From assembly GCF_000024725.1 (NCBI RefSeq), contig NC_013960.1, forward strand, positions 2,776,001 to 2,840,000: DNA of 64,000 nt, written 5' to 3'. Positions 1-9,209 of the stretch are shown here, piece after piece (position 1 is the stretch's first letter; every line of letters starts with the position of its first letter). The translations under genes and the position numbers were made by a program. Below the pieces are notes generated by a model. It saw nothing but the letters and a program-made list of their open reading frames with translations, did no database searches and had not been told where the DNA came from. Source of the stretch: Nitrosococcus halophilus Nc 4. Its GTDB lineage: Bacteria > Pseudomonadota > Gammaproteobacteria > Nitrosococcales > Nitrosococcaceae.

Positions 1-387
1 GTAGATCTATTGTCTATCAGCGCTTCTTTGTTAGGTATTCTTCTGCTCGGTATCGCCGCAGCCCTTCCGGAACTTACTATTGCATTCCTTTCGATTTTCA
101 AAGGGCATCAAGAAATTTCTGCAGGTGTCCTTATTGGTAGCAATATTACTAACTTTTTGCTGGGAATAGGCTTGGGGGCGTTAGTTTCCCGTTATACAGT
201 GCCTGATCCAATCATTTACTATGATTTGCCTGTAAAAGTTGCTACGGCAATACTTTTATACTTCTTTTTATTGCATAATGAGGTCCTTAGTCGAAGAAAA
301 GCAGCTATTCTCATTTTGCTCTTTATCGGTTATTTATTGGGCCGTAGTACCCACTTTCCAGAAGATTTTCCCCAATTAGTGGTTTAG
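1..387 (+). CDS. Sodium/calcium exchanger-like membrane protein, 3' part
   Basis: The reading frame is open at the left window edge, so only the C-terminal part is seen. It is almost entirely hydrophobic, with about four membrane segments. Near its start it carries a PELT motif followed by a KGHQEISAGVLIGSN stretch. This matches the alpha-repeat of the CaCA cation/Ca2+ exchanger superfamily, in which a (L)PE-(L)-x-(T/S) motif and a GSN motif line the ion path. That places it in the cytoplasmic membrane as a probable Na+ (or K+)/Ca2+ antiporter. The family assignment rests on these short motifs only; the exchanged ions are inferred. It ends 63 bp before the convergent symporter gene. Confidence 0.6.
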   Translation, partial: VDLLSISASLLGILLLGIAAALPELTIAFLSIFKGHQEISAGVLIGSNITNFLLGIGLGALVSRYTVPDPIIYYDLPVKVATAILLYFFLLHNEVLSRRKAAILILLFIGYLLGRSTHFPEDFPQLVV

Positions 388-450
388 GCATAATGGCAGG
401 TAGCTTCTTCAGCGCGATTATGGAGTGAGAAATGAAATCTTCCGAATTCT

Positions 451-1971
451 CTATTTAATATATTTCTTGGAGCCAATGACTTGCACCGAAGGGGTAGCTG
501 AACTTCCAACAATGGCCTTAAATTCCCTTTCAACTTCGGGTTCAGGGGCTGCGTTCAACAAGCTTATCCCGACAATGGCGAAAGCCGATGTAATAAAGCC
601 GGGGACCAGTTCGTAGAGATCAAAAATCCCCCCTTCCAACTGTTTCCATAGCAACACGGTGACCCCGCCAGCGATAATTCCTGCCAGCGCCCCTTGTCGA
701 GTCATTCGTTTCCAGTAAAGCGCCATCAGGAGGGTGGGTCCAAAGGCGGCACCAAAACCGGCCCAGGCATAGGCCACCAGTTCCAAAACCTGACTCTCTG
801 GATCGAGGGCGAGCCATAATGCCAGGGAAGCGATGACAGCCACTGTGGCACGGCCCACATAAACCAATTCCCGGACGCTGGCATTGCGGCGTATGAGGGC
901 TTTATAAAAATCATCGGTAAGTACCGCCGAGCAGACCAACAGTTGGGAATCAGCGGTGCTCATGATGGCCGCTAGGATCGCGGCCAGCAGTATTCCGGCA
1001 GGTAGGGGATGGAAGAGGGCGCTGACCATCTCAATGAATACTTTCTCGCTGTCTATTTCGGAGAGGGGTGGATTTAAGAAGGGAACCCCGGTAATTCCTA
1101 CCAATAGGGCCCCGCTTAAGGTTAGGGTCACCCAGCCAATAGCGATCCGCCGGGCCTGGGGCACGGCGTTGATGGAGTGAATGGCCATGAAACGGGCTTG
1201 AATGTGGGGTTGGCCAAAATACCCTAAACCCCATCCTAGCAGGGAGAGGATAGCAATAACCCCTAGGGGTTCCCCCGTGGCTGCTACGAAGAGGTGAAGC
1301 AGCTCAGGGTCAATGCTGGCCACGGTTGCATTCCAACCCCCCAAATGAATTACAGCGACGATAGGTACGATAAGAAGGGCAAACAGCATCAACAGGCCCT
1401 GCACCAGGTCGGTCCAGGACACGGCAAGAAACCCACCGACGAAGGTGTAGCTCATAATAGCCAGGGCACCGGCGGCCACGGCCCACGTGTAAGGCAAGCC
1501 GAAGACGGCGTTAAATAGCTTGCCCCCCGCCACCAAGCCCGCACTGGTATAAAGCAAGAAAAAAATCAGGATAAAAATCGCAGCGACGGTACGTAGCAGG
1601 TGATGGCGATCATGAAAGCGTTGGGCCAAAAACTCTGGCAAGGTCAAGGAATCCCCGGCGGCCAGGGAATAGGCCCGTAAACGGGAAGCAATCAAGCGCC
1701 AGTTACCATAGGTTCCAAGCCATAATCCCAGGGCAATCCACAGGGCTTCCAAGCCGTGAAGGTAAGCATAGCCAGGCAGTCCTAAAAGCAGCCAACCGCT
1801 CATGTCAGAGGCGCCTGCACTTAGGGCGGTGGTCCAACTTCCGAGTTTCCGGCCACCAAGGATATAGTCGGATAAATCCCGGGTCCGGACGTAGGCCAGC
1901 AGGCCAAGCAATAGCATAGCGAGCAGGTAAACCACAAAGGTTGCTGTGAGGGTATTTTGAGCAGAAGACAT
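451..1971 (-). CDS. putP: Sodium/proline symporter (PutP-like, SSS family)
   Basis: A protein of about 506 residues with many hydrophobic helices, typical of the sodium/solute symporter (SSS) family. The N-terminal run YILGGRKLG..SAGASDMSGWLLLG and the later MSTADSQLLV motif are characteristic of PutP, which imports proline with Na+. The ATG at 1971 gives the canonical PutP N terminus (MSSAQNTL). An upstream TTG at 2013 would overlap the stop of the preceding permease by four bases and add a 14-residue extension, so translational coupling is possible. No convincing Shine-Dalgarno precedes either start. It lies last on the strand of the efflux operon but is functionally unrelated to it. Confidence 0.88.
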   Translation of the reverse strand: MSSAQNTLTATFVVYLLAMLLLGLLAYVRTRDLSDYILGGRKLGSWTTALSAGASDMSGWLLLGLPGYAYLHGLEALWIALGLWLGTYGNWRLIASRLRAYSLAAGDSLTLPEFLAQRFHDRHHLLRTVAAIFILIFFLLYTSAGLVAGGKLFNAVFGLPYTWAVAAGALAIMSYTFVGGFLAVSWTDLVQGLLMLFALLIVPIVAVIHLGGWNATVASIDPELLHLFVAATGEPLGVIAILSLLGWGLGYFGQPHIQARFMAIHSINAVPQARRIAIGWVTLTLSGALLVGITGVPFLNPPLSEIDSEKVFIEMVSALFHPLPAGILLAAILAAIMSTADSQLLVCSAVLTDDFYKALIRRNASVRELVYVGRATVAVIASLALWLALDPESQVLELVAYAWAGFGAAFGPTLLMALYWKRMTRQGALAGIIAGGVTVLLWKQLEGGIFDLYELVPGFITSAFAIVGISLLNAAPEPEVEREFKAIVGSSATPSVQVIGSKKYIK

Positions 1972-2009
1972 ATGAATGAAAAACGATAAAGTTGGAGTTA
2001 TGATTTTTT

Positions 2010-3107
2010 TCAATAAAGCCGACGACGAAATAGCCAGGCAGCAAGAAACAAAGCGGCGAGGGCGATGAGAGCCATCGGCCAGATTTGAGCAAAAACAAAT
2101 TCAGCCGGGGCATCCTTGAGGAAAATACCTCGGGAAATTGCTAGAAAGTAACGCATGGGGTTGAGATAAGTTAAAGCCTGAATCCATTCAGGCATGTTGG
2201 CAATGGGGGTAGCAAAGCCTGAAAGGATCACGGTGGGGACAATGAAAAAAAAAGCCCCCAGTAAAGCTTGCTGTTGAGTTCTTGCAAGGGAGGAGATCAT
2301 CAATCCGGTCCCAATACTGGAAAGCAGAAAGAAAAAAAGGCCCAGGTACAGCAGTAGCAAATTTCCAATGAGGGGGACCCCATACCAATAGACCGACACC
2401 AGAAGAATAATCACGCTTTCTGCCAGGCCGATAACCAGAGCGGGCACGGTTTTGCCAATCACGATCTCGAGGGGATGCAAGGGGGTCACCAGGAGCTGTT
2501 GGAAAGTTCCCACTTCTTTTTCCCGAGCTACGGCGAAACCGGTAATGGAGAGGGTGGCCACCAAGGTGATAATAGCGAGAAAACCCGGCAGCACAGACCA
2601 AAGGCTTAAAAGGTTCGGGTTGAACCAAGCCCGTTCCACCAGATGGGACGGTAAAGGTTGGGTAGCCAGTTCCCGATTAAAATCAGCAATAATTTGACCA
2701 GCGTAATCCAGGAGAATTAAAGCTGTGTTGGAGTTGCGCCCATCCACAATCAACTGCACCGGGGCAGCGCGACTTTGTTTCAAATCCTGGGAAAAGTTTT
2801 CGCCAATATGAAGGACAAAATCCACATCACCGGTATTAATGAACTGAGTGATTTCGGCATCATGGGTTAAAGTCGCCACCAGCTTAAAACCCCGTCCTGC
2901 AGTAAAGCGTGCTGCCAGATCCCGTCCCAAAGTGCCACTATCTTTATTCAAGACAGCCAGCCGGATATAGGTCACGTCCAGAGTGGTGGCATAAGGGAAA
3001 ACCATCAACTGGAAAAAGGGCAAAGCCATGATCACCGCACGACTTCTTTTATCCTTTAGAGTCGACAAAAACTCTTTCACAATCAGTGCCTTGATTCGTC
3101 CCCACAT
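2010..3107 (-). CDS. ABC-2 type transporter permease (second of pair)
   Basis: A 365-residue permease of the YbhR/YhhJ type. One N-terminal membrane helix is followed by a large extracytoplasmic region and then five helices in the C-terminal half, with the family signature FAVAREKEVGTFQQLLVTPL. It starts seven bases after the preceding permease stop, so the two are certainly cotranscribed. With that permease, the double ATPase and the membrane-fusion protein upstream it would form a tripartite efflux pump working with an outer-membrane channel such as TolC. The substrate cannot be read from sequence; relatives export drugs or cationic compounds. Confidence 0.9.
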   Translation of the reverse strand: MWGRIKALIVKEFLSTLKDKRSRAVIMALPFFQLMVFPYATTLDVTYIRLAVLNKDSGTLGRDLAARFTAGRGFKLVATLTHDAEITQFINTGDVDFVLHIGENFSQDLKQSRAAPVQLIVDGRNSNTALILLDYAGQIIADFNRELATQPLPSHLVERAWFNPNLLSLWSVLPGFLAIITLVATLSITGFAVAREKEVGTFQQLLVTPLHPLEIVIGKTVPALVIGLAESVIILLVSVYWYGVPLIGNLLLLYLGLFFFLLSSIGTGLMISSLARTQQQALLGAFFFIVPTVILSGFATPIANMPEWIQALTYLNPMRYFLAISRGIFLKDAPAEFVFAQIWPMALIALAALFLAAWLFRRRLY

Positions 3108-3114
3108 GGCGGCG

Positions 3115-4272
3115 CTACTCCAAACGCTTATGGGTGAGTATCCGGCTGAGGGTAAGCAAAACGCTGGCCATTAAAAAGAGGGCGGCCCCGTTAGGGAGAA
3201 TAATGTCCCAGACATTACCCACCAGAAACAAAGTCTTAAGAATCTCAATGAAATAACGGGCGGCGATGAGATAGGAAACCGCCTGAATCCATGCTGGTGT
3301 GCTAGCCAAATTGAAAATAAAGCCTGAGAGCAAGAAAGCCGGGAGAAAAGTGACCATGATCGCAATCTGACCGGCCACGAACTGGTCCTTGGCCAAGGTC
3401 GAGATGAGTAATCCCATCCCTAGGGTCGCGAACATAAAAAGGGCGGCCGTGAAGAAAAGCACCCACAGGGAACCGCGAAAGGGGACCTCGAACAATCCTA
3501 CCCCCATGGCCAGGGAAAGGGCCATGCCTCCCATCCCTAGGAAAAAGGTGGGAATCAGCTTACCCAGGAGCAGCTCGTCGGCAGTCGCCGGGGTCACCAT
3601 GAGGGCTTCAATAGTGCCCCGATCGTATTCTCGGGCCACTAACAAGGAAGTGAGCAGGGCTCCCGTGAGGGTCATGATGATAGCAATTAAGCCGGGAACC
3701 AAAAAGTTCTGACTGCGGACCTCCGGATTGAACCAGATTCGGAACTCCTGGTTAACGGGTTGCTGGAAAGTGAGACCTTGGTTGCGAGCATGGAGCTCTA
3801 ACCAGTCGCGCCAGACTCGGCGCACATAACCGAGGATTTGGCGGCCAGTATTGGCATCGGTGCCATCCACAATGACCTGGATCGGCGCCCCTTCCTTTTT
3901 ATGGATTTGTTCTGCAAAGTTTTCACGAAGTACCACCATCCCTTGCACTTTTCCTGCGAGTAGGGCCTTCTCGGCAGTCTGGCGCTGAGGCAGGAGAAGC
4001 GGCTCGAAGTACTCTGAGCCCATAAAAGAAGCGGTAAAGCTGGTGGTTGCCTCAGTGGTCTGTTCTACCACCAGGGCGACCTGGACATGCTTGGCATCCA
4101 GGGAGACGCCATAGCCAAAGAGAAATAACAGGATTGTGGGGAGGACAAAGGCAATGCCAATGCTACTGGGATCGCGCAGAATTTGCCGGGTTTCCTTGAT
4201 AACAAGCCCTTGCAGCCGTTTTAAACTGAGATAGGGAGAAGGTCTCGAAGGAAGGGAGGATTGTTTGGGCAT
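3115..4272 (-). CDS. ABC-2 type transporter permease (first of pair)
   Basis: A 385-residue permease of the YbhS family, paralogous to the protein encoded just downstream. After a cytoplasmic N terminus it has one membrane helix, a long periplasmic domain, and a C-terminal block of helices containing VAREYDRGTIEALMVTP, the conserved cytoplasmic loop of ABC-2 permeases. The two permeases likely form a heterodimer driven by the fused ATPase encoded upstream. Unlike its tightly packed neighbours, this gene is separated from the ATPase gene by 183 bp, almost all of which is a mobile repeat, so its expression may differ from that of the first two genes. Confidence 0.9.
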   Translation of the reverse strand: MPKQSSLPSRPSPYLSLKRLQGLVIKETRQILRDPSSIGIAFVLPTILLFLFGYGVSLDAKHVQVALVVEQTTEATTSFTASFMGSEYFEPLLLPQRQTAEKALLAGKVQGMVVLRENFAEQIHKKEGAPIQVIVDGTDANTGRQILGYVRRVWRDWLELHARNQGLTFQQPVNQEFRIWFNPEVRSQNFLVPGLIAIIMTLTGALLTSLLVAREYDRGTIEALMVTPATADELLLGKLIPTFFLGMGGMALSLAMGVGLFEVPFRGSLWVLFFTAALFMFATLGMGLLISTLAKDQFVAGQIAIMVTFLPAFLLSGFIFNLASTPAWIQAVSYLIAARYFIEILKTLFLVGNVWDIILPNGAALFLMASVLLTLSRILTHKRLE

Positions 4273-4290
4273 GAGGTTAGCCCAGATAAC

Positions 4291-4450
4291 TCATGGGATC
4301 ACCACAAAGGCACAAAGAGTACAAAAGAATCAAAAAGTTAAATAGATTAAAAGAATTTGCTTCATTAGCAATGATCATCTTCATCAGTTTCTCCCCACTG
4401 ACTAAGATTCTTTCCCCCTTCGTGTTCTTTGTGTCTTGGTGGTAAAAAAT
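4291..4450 (-). repeat. 160-bp MITE-like repeat, copy 1
   Basis: This stretch, read on the minus strand, matches 47509-47669 over its whole length, at roughly three-quarters identity by eye. Both ends carry imperfect inverted repeats of the form ACCAC(C/A)AAG(A/G)CACAAAG. It encodes nothing convincing and lies exactly in the gap between the ATPase and permease genes of one operon. A small non-autonomous mobile element is the simplest reading. Confidence 0.75.
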
Positions 4451-4455
4451 CTAGG

Positions 4456-6207
4456 TTAGTCTTGTTGCCGTTCTTCAATCAAGTGGATAAAAGCCTCCTC
4501 AATGCTGGGTTCGGGGTGCTCTGGGGGTTTATATTCTTGCTTAAGTTCATCGGGGGAGCCCAGGGCGACCAATTGCCCTTCGTAGATAATAGCGAGCCGG
4601 TTACAGTATTCTGCTTCCTCCATGAAGTGAGTGGTGACCAGGATAGTGACTCCCCGCTCGGCCATTTCATTGATCCGAAGCCAGAACTCACGCCGGGTGA
4701 GGGGATCCACCCCGGAAGTGGGTTCATCTAAAAAGAGGATCTCCGGTTCATGCATGATGGCGCAGGCCAGAGAAAGCCGCTGTTTATAGCCCAGAGGCAG
4801 TGAACCGCTGGTCTGGTCGGCAAATGAGTCGAGGCCGAGTGTCTCGGAGAAAGCGTTTATTTGTTGCTGGCGTTGACGACCCTTAAGCCCATAGACCCCG
4901 CTAAAAAAGCGCAGATTTTGGTCTACGGTCAGGGCTGAATAGAGGGAAAAATGCTGGGCCATGTAACCGATGCGGCTGCGTGCCACTGCGGCGGCACGGC
5001 GCAAGTCAATGCCGGCCACTAGAGCCTCCCCATCAGTGGATGGTAAAAGGCCAGAGAGCATTTTAAAAATGGTAGATTTGCCAGCCCCATTGGGGCCAAG
5101 TAGGCCGAAGACCTCACCCCGCTGAACGGAAAAGCTTACCCTATCGACGGCGGTGAAGGAGCCAAAGCGGCGGGTGAGGGCCTTAGCCTGGATAGGAACT
5201 TGCTCAAATTTTTGGGCGGTATAGTGTGCGGCCAATTCAATTTTGCTTTCCATGAGGCCTTTTTTCCGTTGGGGTTGGAGAGCGGCCACATAAGCATCTT
5301 CCAGGCGTGGCTTGACGGCCTTAATCTTTGTTTTCTGGTTTTTCCCTTCTTTTCCAATAAGATCTTCCAAGCGGTTTTTTCCCCCCCCTTCCACCGTCAC
5401 CAGGCGTAATGTTTGACCGCGCAACACCGCATCAATAATGTGGCCTTGTGCTAGCGCCTGGCGCTGGAGATGGTGTAGATTATCCTGGGGGGCAGACAAG
5501 ATAAAACTTCGGCCCTCCATCGGTGTGATGAACTCCTGGGGCGTTCCTTCGTAGATTTTTCGGCCGTGGTCAAGGACTAAGATCCCATCACTGCGTTCTG
5601 CCTCATCCAAATAGGCGGTGCTCCATAGGACGGTCATGCCTTGCTCGACCAGAGTGCGGACAATGTCCCAGAGTTCCCGGCGTGAGAGAGGATCAACGCC
5701 TACACTGGGTTCATCGAGCAATAGTAGGCGGGGCGGACGGAGCAAAGTACTGGCAAGGCCCAATTTTTGTCTCATACCCCCGGAAAGTTTGCCGGCGGGT
5801 CGGGTTTGGAAGGGTTCTAGCCCCGTAAAGCGCAGTAGTTCCTTAAATCGTTGCCTCCGCTCGCTACCGCCTAGATCCTGTAAGTCAGCATAAAGGTTGA
5901 GATTTTCCTGCACCGTGAGTTCTTCGTAGAGACCAAAACTTTGGGGCATGTAGCCAATCTGTTGGCGAAGTTCGGCCATCGAGTGGGCGGTGTCTTGGCC
6001 TAGTACCTGCAGGGTTCCTTGGGAAGGCAGCAGTAGCCCCGCCATTAATCGCATAAGTGTGGTTTTGCCCGCCCCATCGGGTCCTACCAGACTGGTGATT
6101 TGAGCCTCTGAAATGGTCGCACTCAAATCGGCGATCGCCGTCGAGGGGCCGGTGGTCGTGGTGAAGGTCTTGGTGACCTCCTTGATTTCGACCACTGGGT
6201 TCGCCAT
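4456..6207 (-). CDS. ABC transporter ATPase with two fused nucleotide-binding domains (YbhF-like)
   Basis: 583 residues made of two tandem ABC ATPase domains. The first (about 1-235) has Walker A GPDGAGKTT, signature LSGGMRQ and Walker B LLLLDEPSVGVD. The second (about 340-575) has GPNGAGKST, a degenerate signature (GSLPLGYKQ) and ILFLDEPTSGVD. The double-domain layout with two separate ABC-2 permeases and an HlyD-like protein matches the YbhGFSR/YhiI-RbbA-YhhJ type of exporter. The degenerate second signature suggests unequal ATP sites. It follows the membrane-fusion gene by three bases, so the two are coupled. Confidence 0.92.
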   Translation of the reverse strand: MANPVVEIKEVTKTFTTTTGPSTAIADLSATISEAQITSLVGPDGAGKTTLMRLMAGLLLPSQGTLQVLGQDTAHSMAELRQQIGYMPQSFGLYEELTVQENLNLYADLQDLGGSERRQRFKELLRFTGLEPFQTRPAGKLSGGMRQKLGLASTLLRPPRLLLLDEPSVGVDPLSRRELWDIVRTLVEQGMTVLWSTAYLDEAERSDGILVLDHGRKIYEGTPQEFITPMEGRSFILSAPQDNLHHLQRQALAQGHIIDAVLRGQTLRLVTVEGGGKNRLEDLIGKEGKNQKTKIKAVKPRLEDAYVAALQPQRKKGLMESKIELAAHYTAQKFEQVPIQAKALTRRFGSFTAVDRVSFSVQRGEVFGLLGPNGAGKSTIFKMLSGLLPSTDGEALVAGIDLRRAAAVARSRIGYMAQHFSLYSALTVDQNLRFFSGVYGLKGRQRQQQINAFSETLGLDSFADQTSGSLPLGYKQRLSLACAIMHEPEILFLDEPTSGVDPLTRREFWLRINEMAERGVTILVTTHFMEEAEYCNRLAIIYEGQLVALGSPDELKQEYKPPEHPEPSIEEAFIHLIEERQQD

Positions 6208-6210
6208 TCC

Positions 6211-7230
6211 CTAGGGGTTGTCCTCTAGATGGTTTTGCAAAGGAATGATCAGGGTAACCGGCATCCCTTGGTGTAGCCCATAGTCCGGGTTGGCAATGAT
6301 GACCCGAATGCGATAGACAAGACTGGTCCGCACCTCTGGGGTCTGAACGGTTTTGGGGGTGAATTCGGCGGTGGGTGAAATAAAGCCAACTTGGCCCTGG
6401 TAGGGGTGCTTAGGGCGGCTATCGGTGAAAACTTCCACCGGCATGCCGGGGTAAATGCGTCCCAAATCAGGCTCTGAGACATAAGCCCGTACCCATACAG
6501 GGTTTTTAAGAGCAAGGGTATAGACCGGTTCACCAGCAGCCACGATGGCCCCCGGCTCTAGGATCCGAACCCGGATGGTTCCCGCCGCAGGCGCATAAAT
6601 TTCGGTGTCCTTCAGGTCTTCTTGGGCCAAGGCCAGTTCTGCCTCAAGGGCTTGTGCCTCCGCCCGGGCGGCCTCGATATCTTCTTGGCGCGGCCCTTCA
6701 ATAGCCAATTGGAATACCTGGCGGGCGGCTTCGAGATTAGCCGCGGCCCGGTCCCGGACCTCACGGGCATCATCGACGGTTTCCTCGGAAACGGCCTCGG
6801 TATGGACCAAAGTTAAACGGCGTTCATAGATTCTCTGGGCATTTCTAAGCGCTACCTCGGCAGCTTCTTGTTCGGCTCGGGCCTTTTTGATTTCTTCTGG
6901 TCGGCTTCCTGTTTCCAGTTCTTTAACCACCGCCCGTTGCCTTTCAAGCTTGGCACGGGCCGCGGCTACCCTATTGATGAAGCGATCCCGTTCAAGGACG
7001 GCAAGCCTTTGTCCTGGGGCGACTTCATCCCCTTCTTCCATTAACATGTACTCAACTCGGCCAAAGACGTTAAAGCCCAAGTTGACTTCCCGGATATCGA
7101 CATTGCCGTAGAGCACTAATCGATCTTGGGGTTGTCGCTCCTGTTGCCATAGGTAATAGCCTCCAGCGCCCAGGGCGATCAACACTCCCATTAGGCTGAG
7201 AGCGAGTCTGAGCGTGTTTACTCTCGCCAT
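6211..7230 (-). CDS. HlyD-family periplasmic membrane-fusion protein (YbhG/YhiI-like)
   Basis: 339 residues with an N-terminal membrane anchor (about 9-28), a first half of the biotinyl-lipoyl domain (GRVEYMLMEEGDEVAPGQ), a long alpha-helical hairpin rich in Ala, Glu and Arg (about 85-200), and the second lipoyl half with APAAGTIRVRILEPG. It would bridge the inner-membrane ABC exporter to an outer-membrane channel. It is first in the four-gene efflux operon that continues with the double ATPase and two permeases. Upstream lie only 78 bp before a truncated PEP-CTERM gene on the same strand, so the promoter must be short or supplied from there. Confidence 0.9.
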   Translation of the reverse strand: MARVNTLRLALSLMGVLIALGAGGYYLWQQERQPQDRLVLYGNVDIREVNLGFNVFGRVEYMLMEEGDEVAPGQRLAVLERDRFINRVAAARAKLERQRAVVKELETGSRPEEIKKARAEQEAAEVALRNAQRIYERRLTLVHTEAVSEETVDDAREVRDRAAANLEAARQVFQLAIEGPRQEDIEAARAEAQALEAELALAQEDLKDTEIYAPAAGTIRVRILEPGAIVAAGEPVYTLALKNPVWVRAYVSEPDLGRIYPGMPVEVFTDSRPKHPYQGQVGFISPTAEFTPKTVQTPEVRTSLVYRIRVIIANPDYGLHQGMPVTLIIPLQNHLEDNP

Positions 7231-7308
7231 TTATTAGTATCAATTATTCTTATTCGACATAGCAGGTATATCTCTAACTCTATATTATGGCCAATAATTA
7301 TTAAAACT

Positions 7309-7689
7309 TCAGACCCGAATCCTGCGCCGCTTTACAACTCCAAGTCCCGCGAGGCCGATCCCCAGGAGGGTAAGGGTGGTGGGTTCAGGAACCTGCGAGA
7401 ACCGCTGAGTAAACCCATCAAGGCTCACCATATCGCCTGGATCATCACCGCTGATAAGGATGGTCTTCTCAACGGATATCAACGATTGCGGCCCAAAGGT
7501 GGACGAGCCAGAGAGATCAAAGAACACTGGCGGCAGATTGTCGGCCACGACGGATTTCGTTCCGATTAGATTACCGCTCCCATCAAAAATATCCTCGAAA
7601 ATATTGATGAAGCCGCCAACATTGTTCTCGCCAAAGAAAAATTGGTTAATCTCAAGCGAGTTATTCCTGATTTTTTGGTAGTCCTGCAT
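7309..7689 (-). pseudogene. PEP-CTERM protein, 5'-truncated by an IS1 end
   Basis: The C terminus is a textbook PEP-CTERM sorting signal: VPEPTTLTLLGIGLAGLG, then a KRRRIRV basic tail. Such proteins are exported and processed by an exosortase. The preceding 95 residues look like a secreted beta-rich fragment, but no signal peptide is present. The first codons (MQDY) are read from the terminal inverted repeat of the IS1 fragment that begins at 7677, so the element cut away the true 5' end and happens to supply an ATG. Probably non-functional. Confidence 0.75.
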
Positions 7690-7928
7690 TGTGAGTGATA
7701 ATCAGGATCGGGTTGTTGGGCAAAGGGTCGCATTATAATGGAGGACAAAATACCAAATAGCGCCGACATGGTTTTCTAATTTCTTAGAGAAAGAGAGTGC
7801 TTTTCTGACTAAACGCGACACACGCTGTCTGAGCGTACAATTAAAGCGTTCAATGTGGCTTGTTTGTCCCGTTTCTTTGCCCACGCTGCGATGGCGTGGC
7901 CCTGGGAAGATAGCCTCATAGGCTTCCA
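7677..7928 (-). mobile_element. IS1-family element, 3' fragment
   Basis: Nearly identical to the right 250 bp of the complete IS1-family element at 23520-24336, in reverse orientation. It includes the terminal repeat GGTAGTCCTGCAT at 7677 and the C-terminal part of the InsB transposase (SHIERFNCTLRQR and onward). Similarity stops near 7928, so the left part of the element is gone. The junction lies between a truncated PEP-CTERM gene and a truncated HlyD gene, consistent with an IS-mediated deletion. Confidence 0.85.
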
Positions 7929-7970
7929 AAATGGGGGTGTACAAATAACTGTGTAACTGGTGATCTGTAA

Positions 7971-9119
7971 TTAACAACAAGGAGAAAGCACCTGGAAGGG
8001 GGGATCGTCAAGGAACTTTTGGTGCGTGATGGGGATCCTGTTCGGGCTGGCGACATTCTCATCCGCCTCGATGAGACTCGCCCGCGGGCTAATCTTGCCA
8101 TCCTCCAGGCCGAGTATGACGCGGCGCGGGCCATAGGGGCGCGGCTGCTAGCAGAGCGGCATGATCGGCCCCAGATTGCCTTTGCGGATGACCTGCTGGC
8201 TAGAAACATGGAGGCTAAGGTGGCTGAGATCCTGAGCGGGCAGGAGGCCCTCTTCGAGGCCAGGCGAAGCTTGCTGCAAGGCGAGATCTCTATCCTTAAA
8301 AATCGCATTGTCCAACTTAAAGACAACATTACTGGTATCCAGGCCCAGCAGAAGGCTAAGGAGCGCCAGATCGCATTGATCAAGGAAGAAATCCATGGAT
8401 TGAGGAATCTTTTAAAAAAGGGCTATACCGAACGTACTCGGCTGCTGGCCCTCGAACGGGAGGCGTCGAGCCTGGAAGGTGAACGCGGCGAGCATATCTC
8501 CGAGATTGCCCAGGCCAAGACAGCGATTGGCGAGACCAAGCTGCAGATCATCCAGCTACAGTGGGATTTTCGGGAAAAGGTGGTCGACGAATTGCGCTCG
8601 ATCCAGACCCAGATCGCCGACCTTGAGGAGCGGCTTGGCGCCGCCCGGCACGTGCTCGATCACATTGAGGTTAGGGCACCCGAAAGCGGCGTGGTGGTAG
8701 GTATGGAGGTCCATACCGTAGGTGGCGTCATCCGGGCAGGAGACACAATTCTAGAGCTTGTCCCGACTGACGACCGGCTAATCATCGAGGCGCAGGTGCA
8801 ACCGGCGGACATCGACAATATCGCACTCGGACAGGATGCCGCTATCCGTTTAACTGCCTTCAAACATTGGACGACGCCGACCATCTCCGGGGAGGTGATC
8901 TATATTTCCGCAGACCGGATCGTTGATCCGCGTTCCGGACAACCCTACTATTTGGCGCGCATCATGGTCACTGACGAGGAAGTGGCGCGACTCGGTGAAC
9001 GACAGCTCTATCCTGGCATGCCGGCAGAGGTGATGATTAAAACCGGCGAGCGGACGGCGATGCAGTATCTGGTTCAGCCATTGCTTGACAATATGGAGTT
9101 GGCCTGGCGTGAGGAGTGA
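7971..9119 (+). pseudogene. HlyD/PrtE-type membrane-fusion protein of type I secretion, N-terminal truncated
   Basis: The open frame runs from 7971 without a start codon in the expected place. The first recognisable residues HLEGGIVKELLVRDGDPV are the conserved first lipoyl half of type I secretion adaptors, which is normally preceded by about 60 residues including a membrane anchor. A long coiled-coil hairpin (about 60-230) and the second lipoyl half (APESGVVVGMEVHTVGGV) follow, and the C-terminal domain is complete. No partner ABC ATPase or outer-membrane channel lies nearby. The missing anchor and the adjoining IS1 fragment make this a remnant; an internal TTG at 8019 could give a soluble fragment at best. 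Confidence 0.8.
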
Positions 9120-9209
9120 GCATAAATTAAATGCCTAAGACAGTTTGGTCTCTGGCAAGGGATTCAAAAAAACCAGAAAGCCGGCGGATTCGAAAGGTGT
9201 GCAGCGAAG

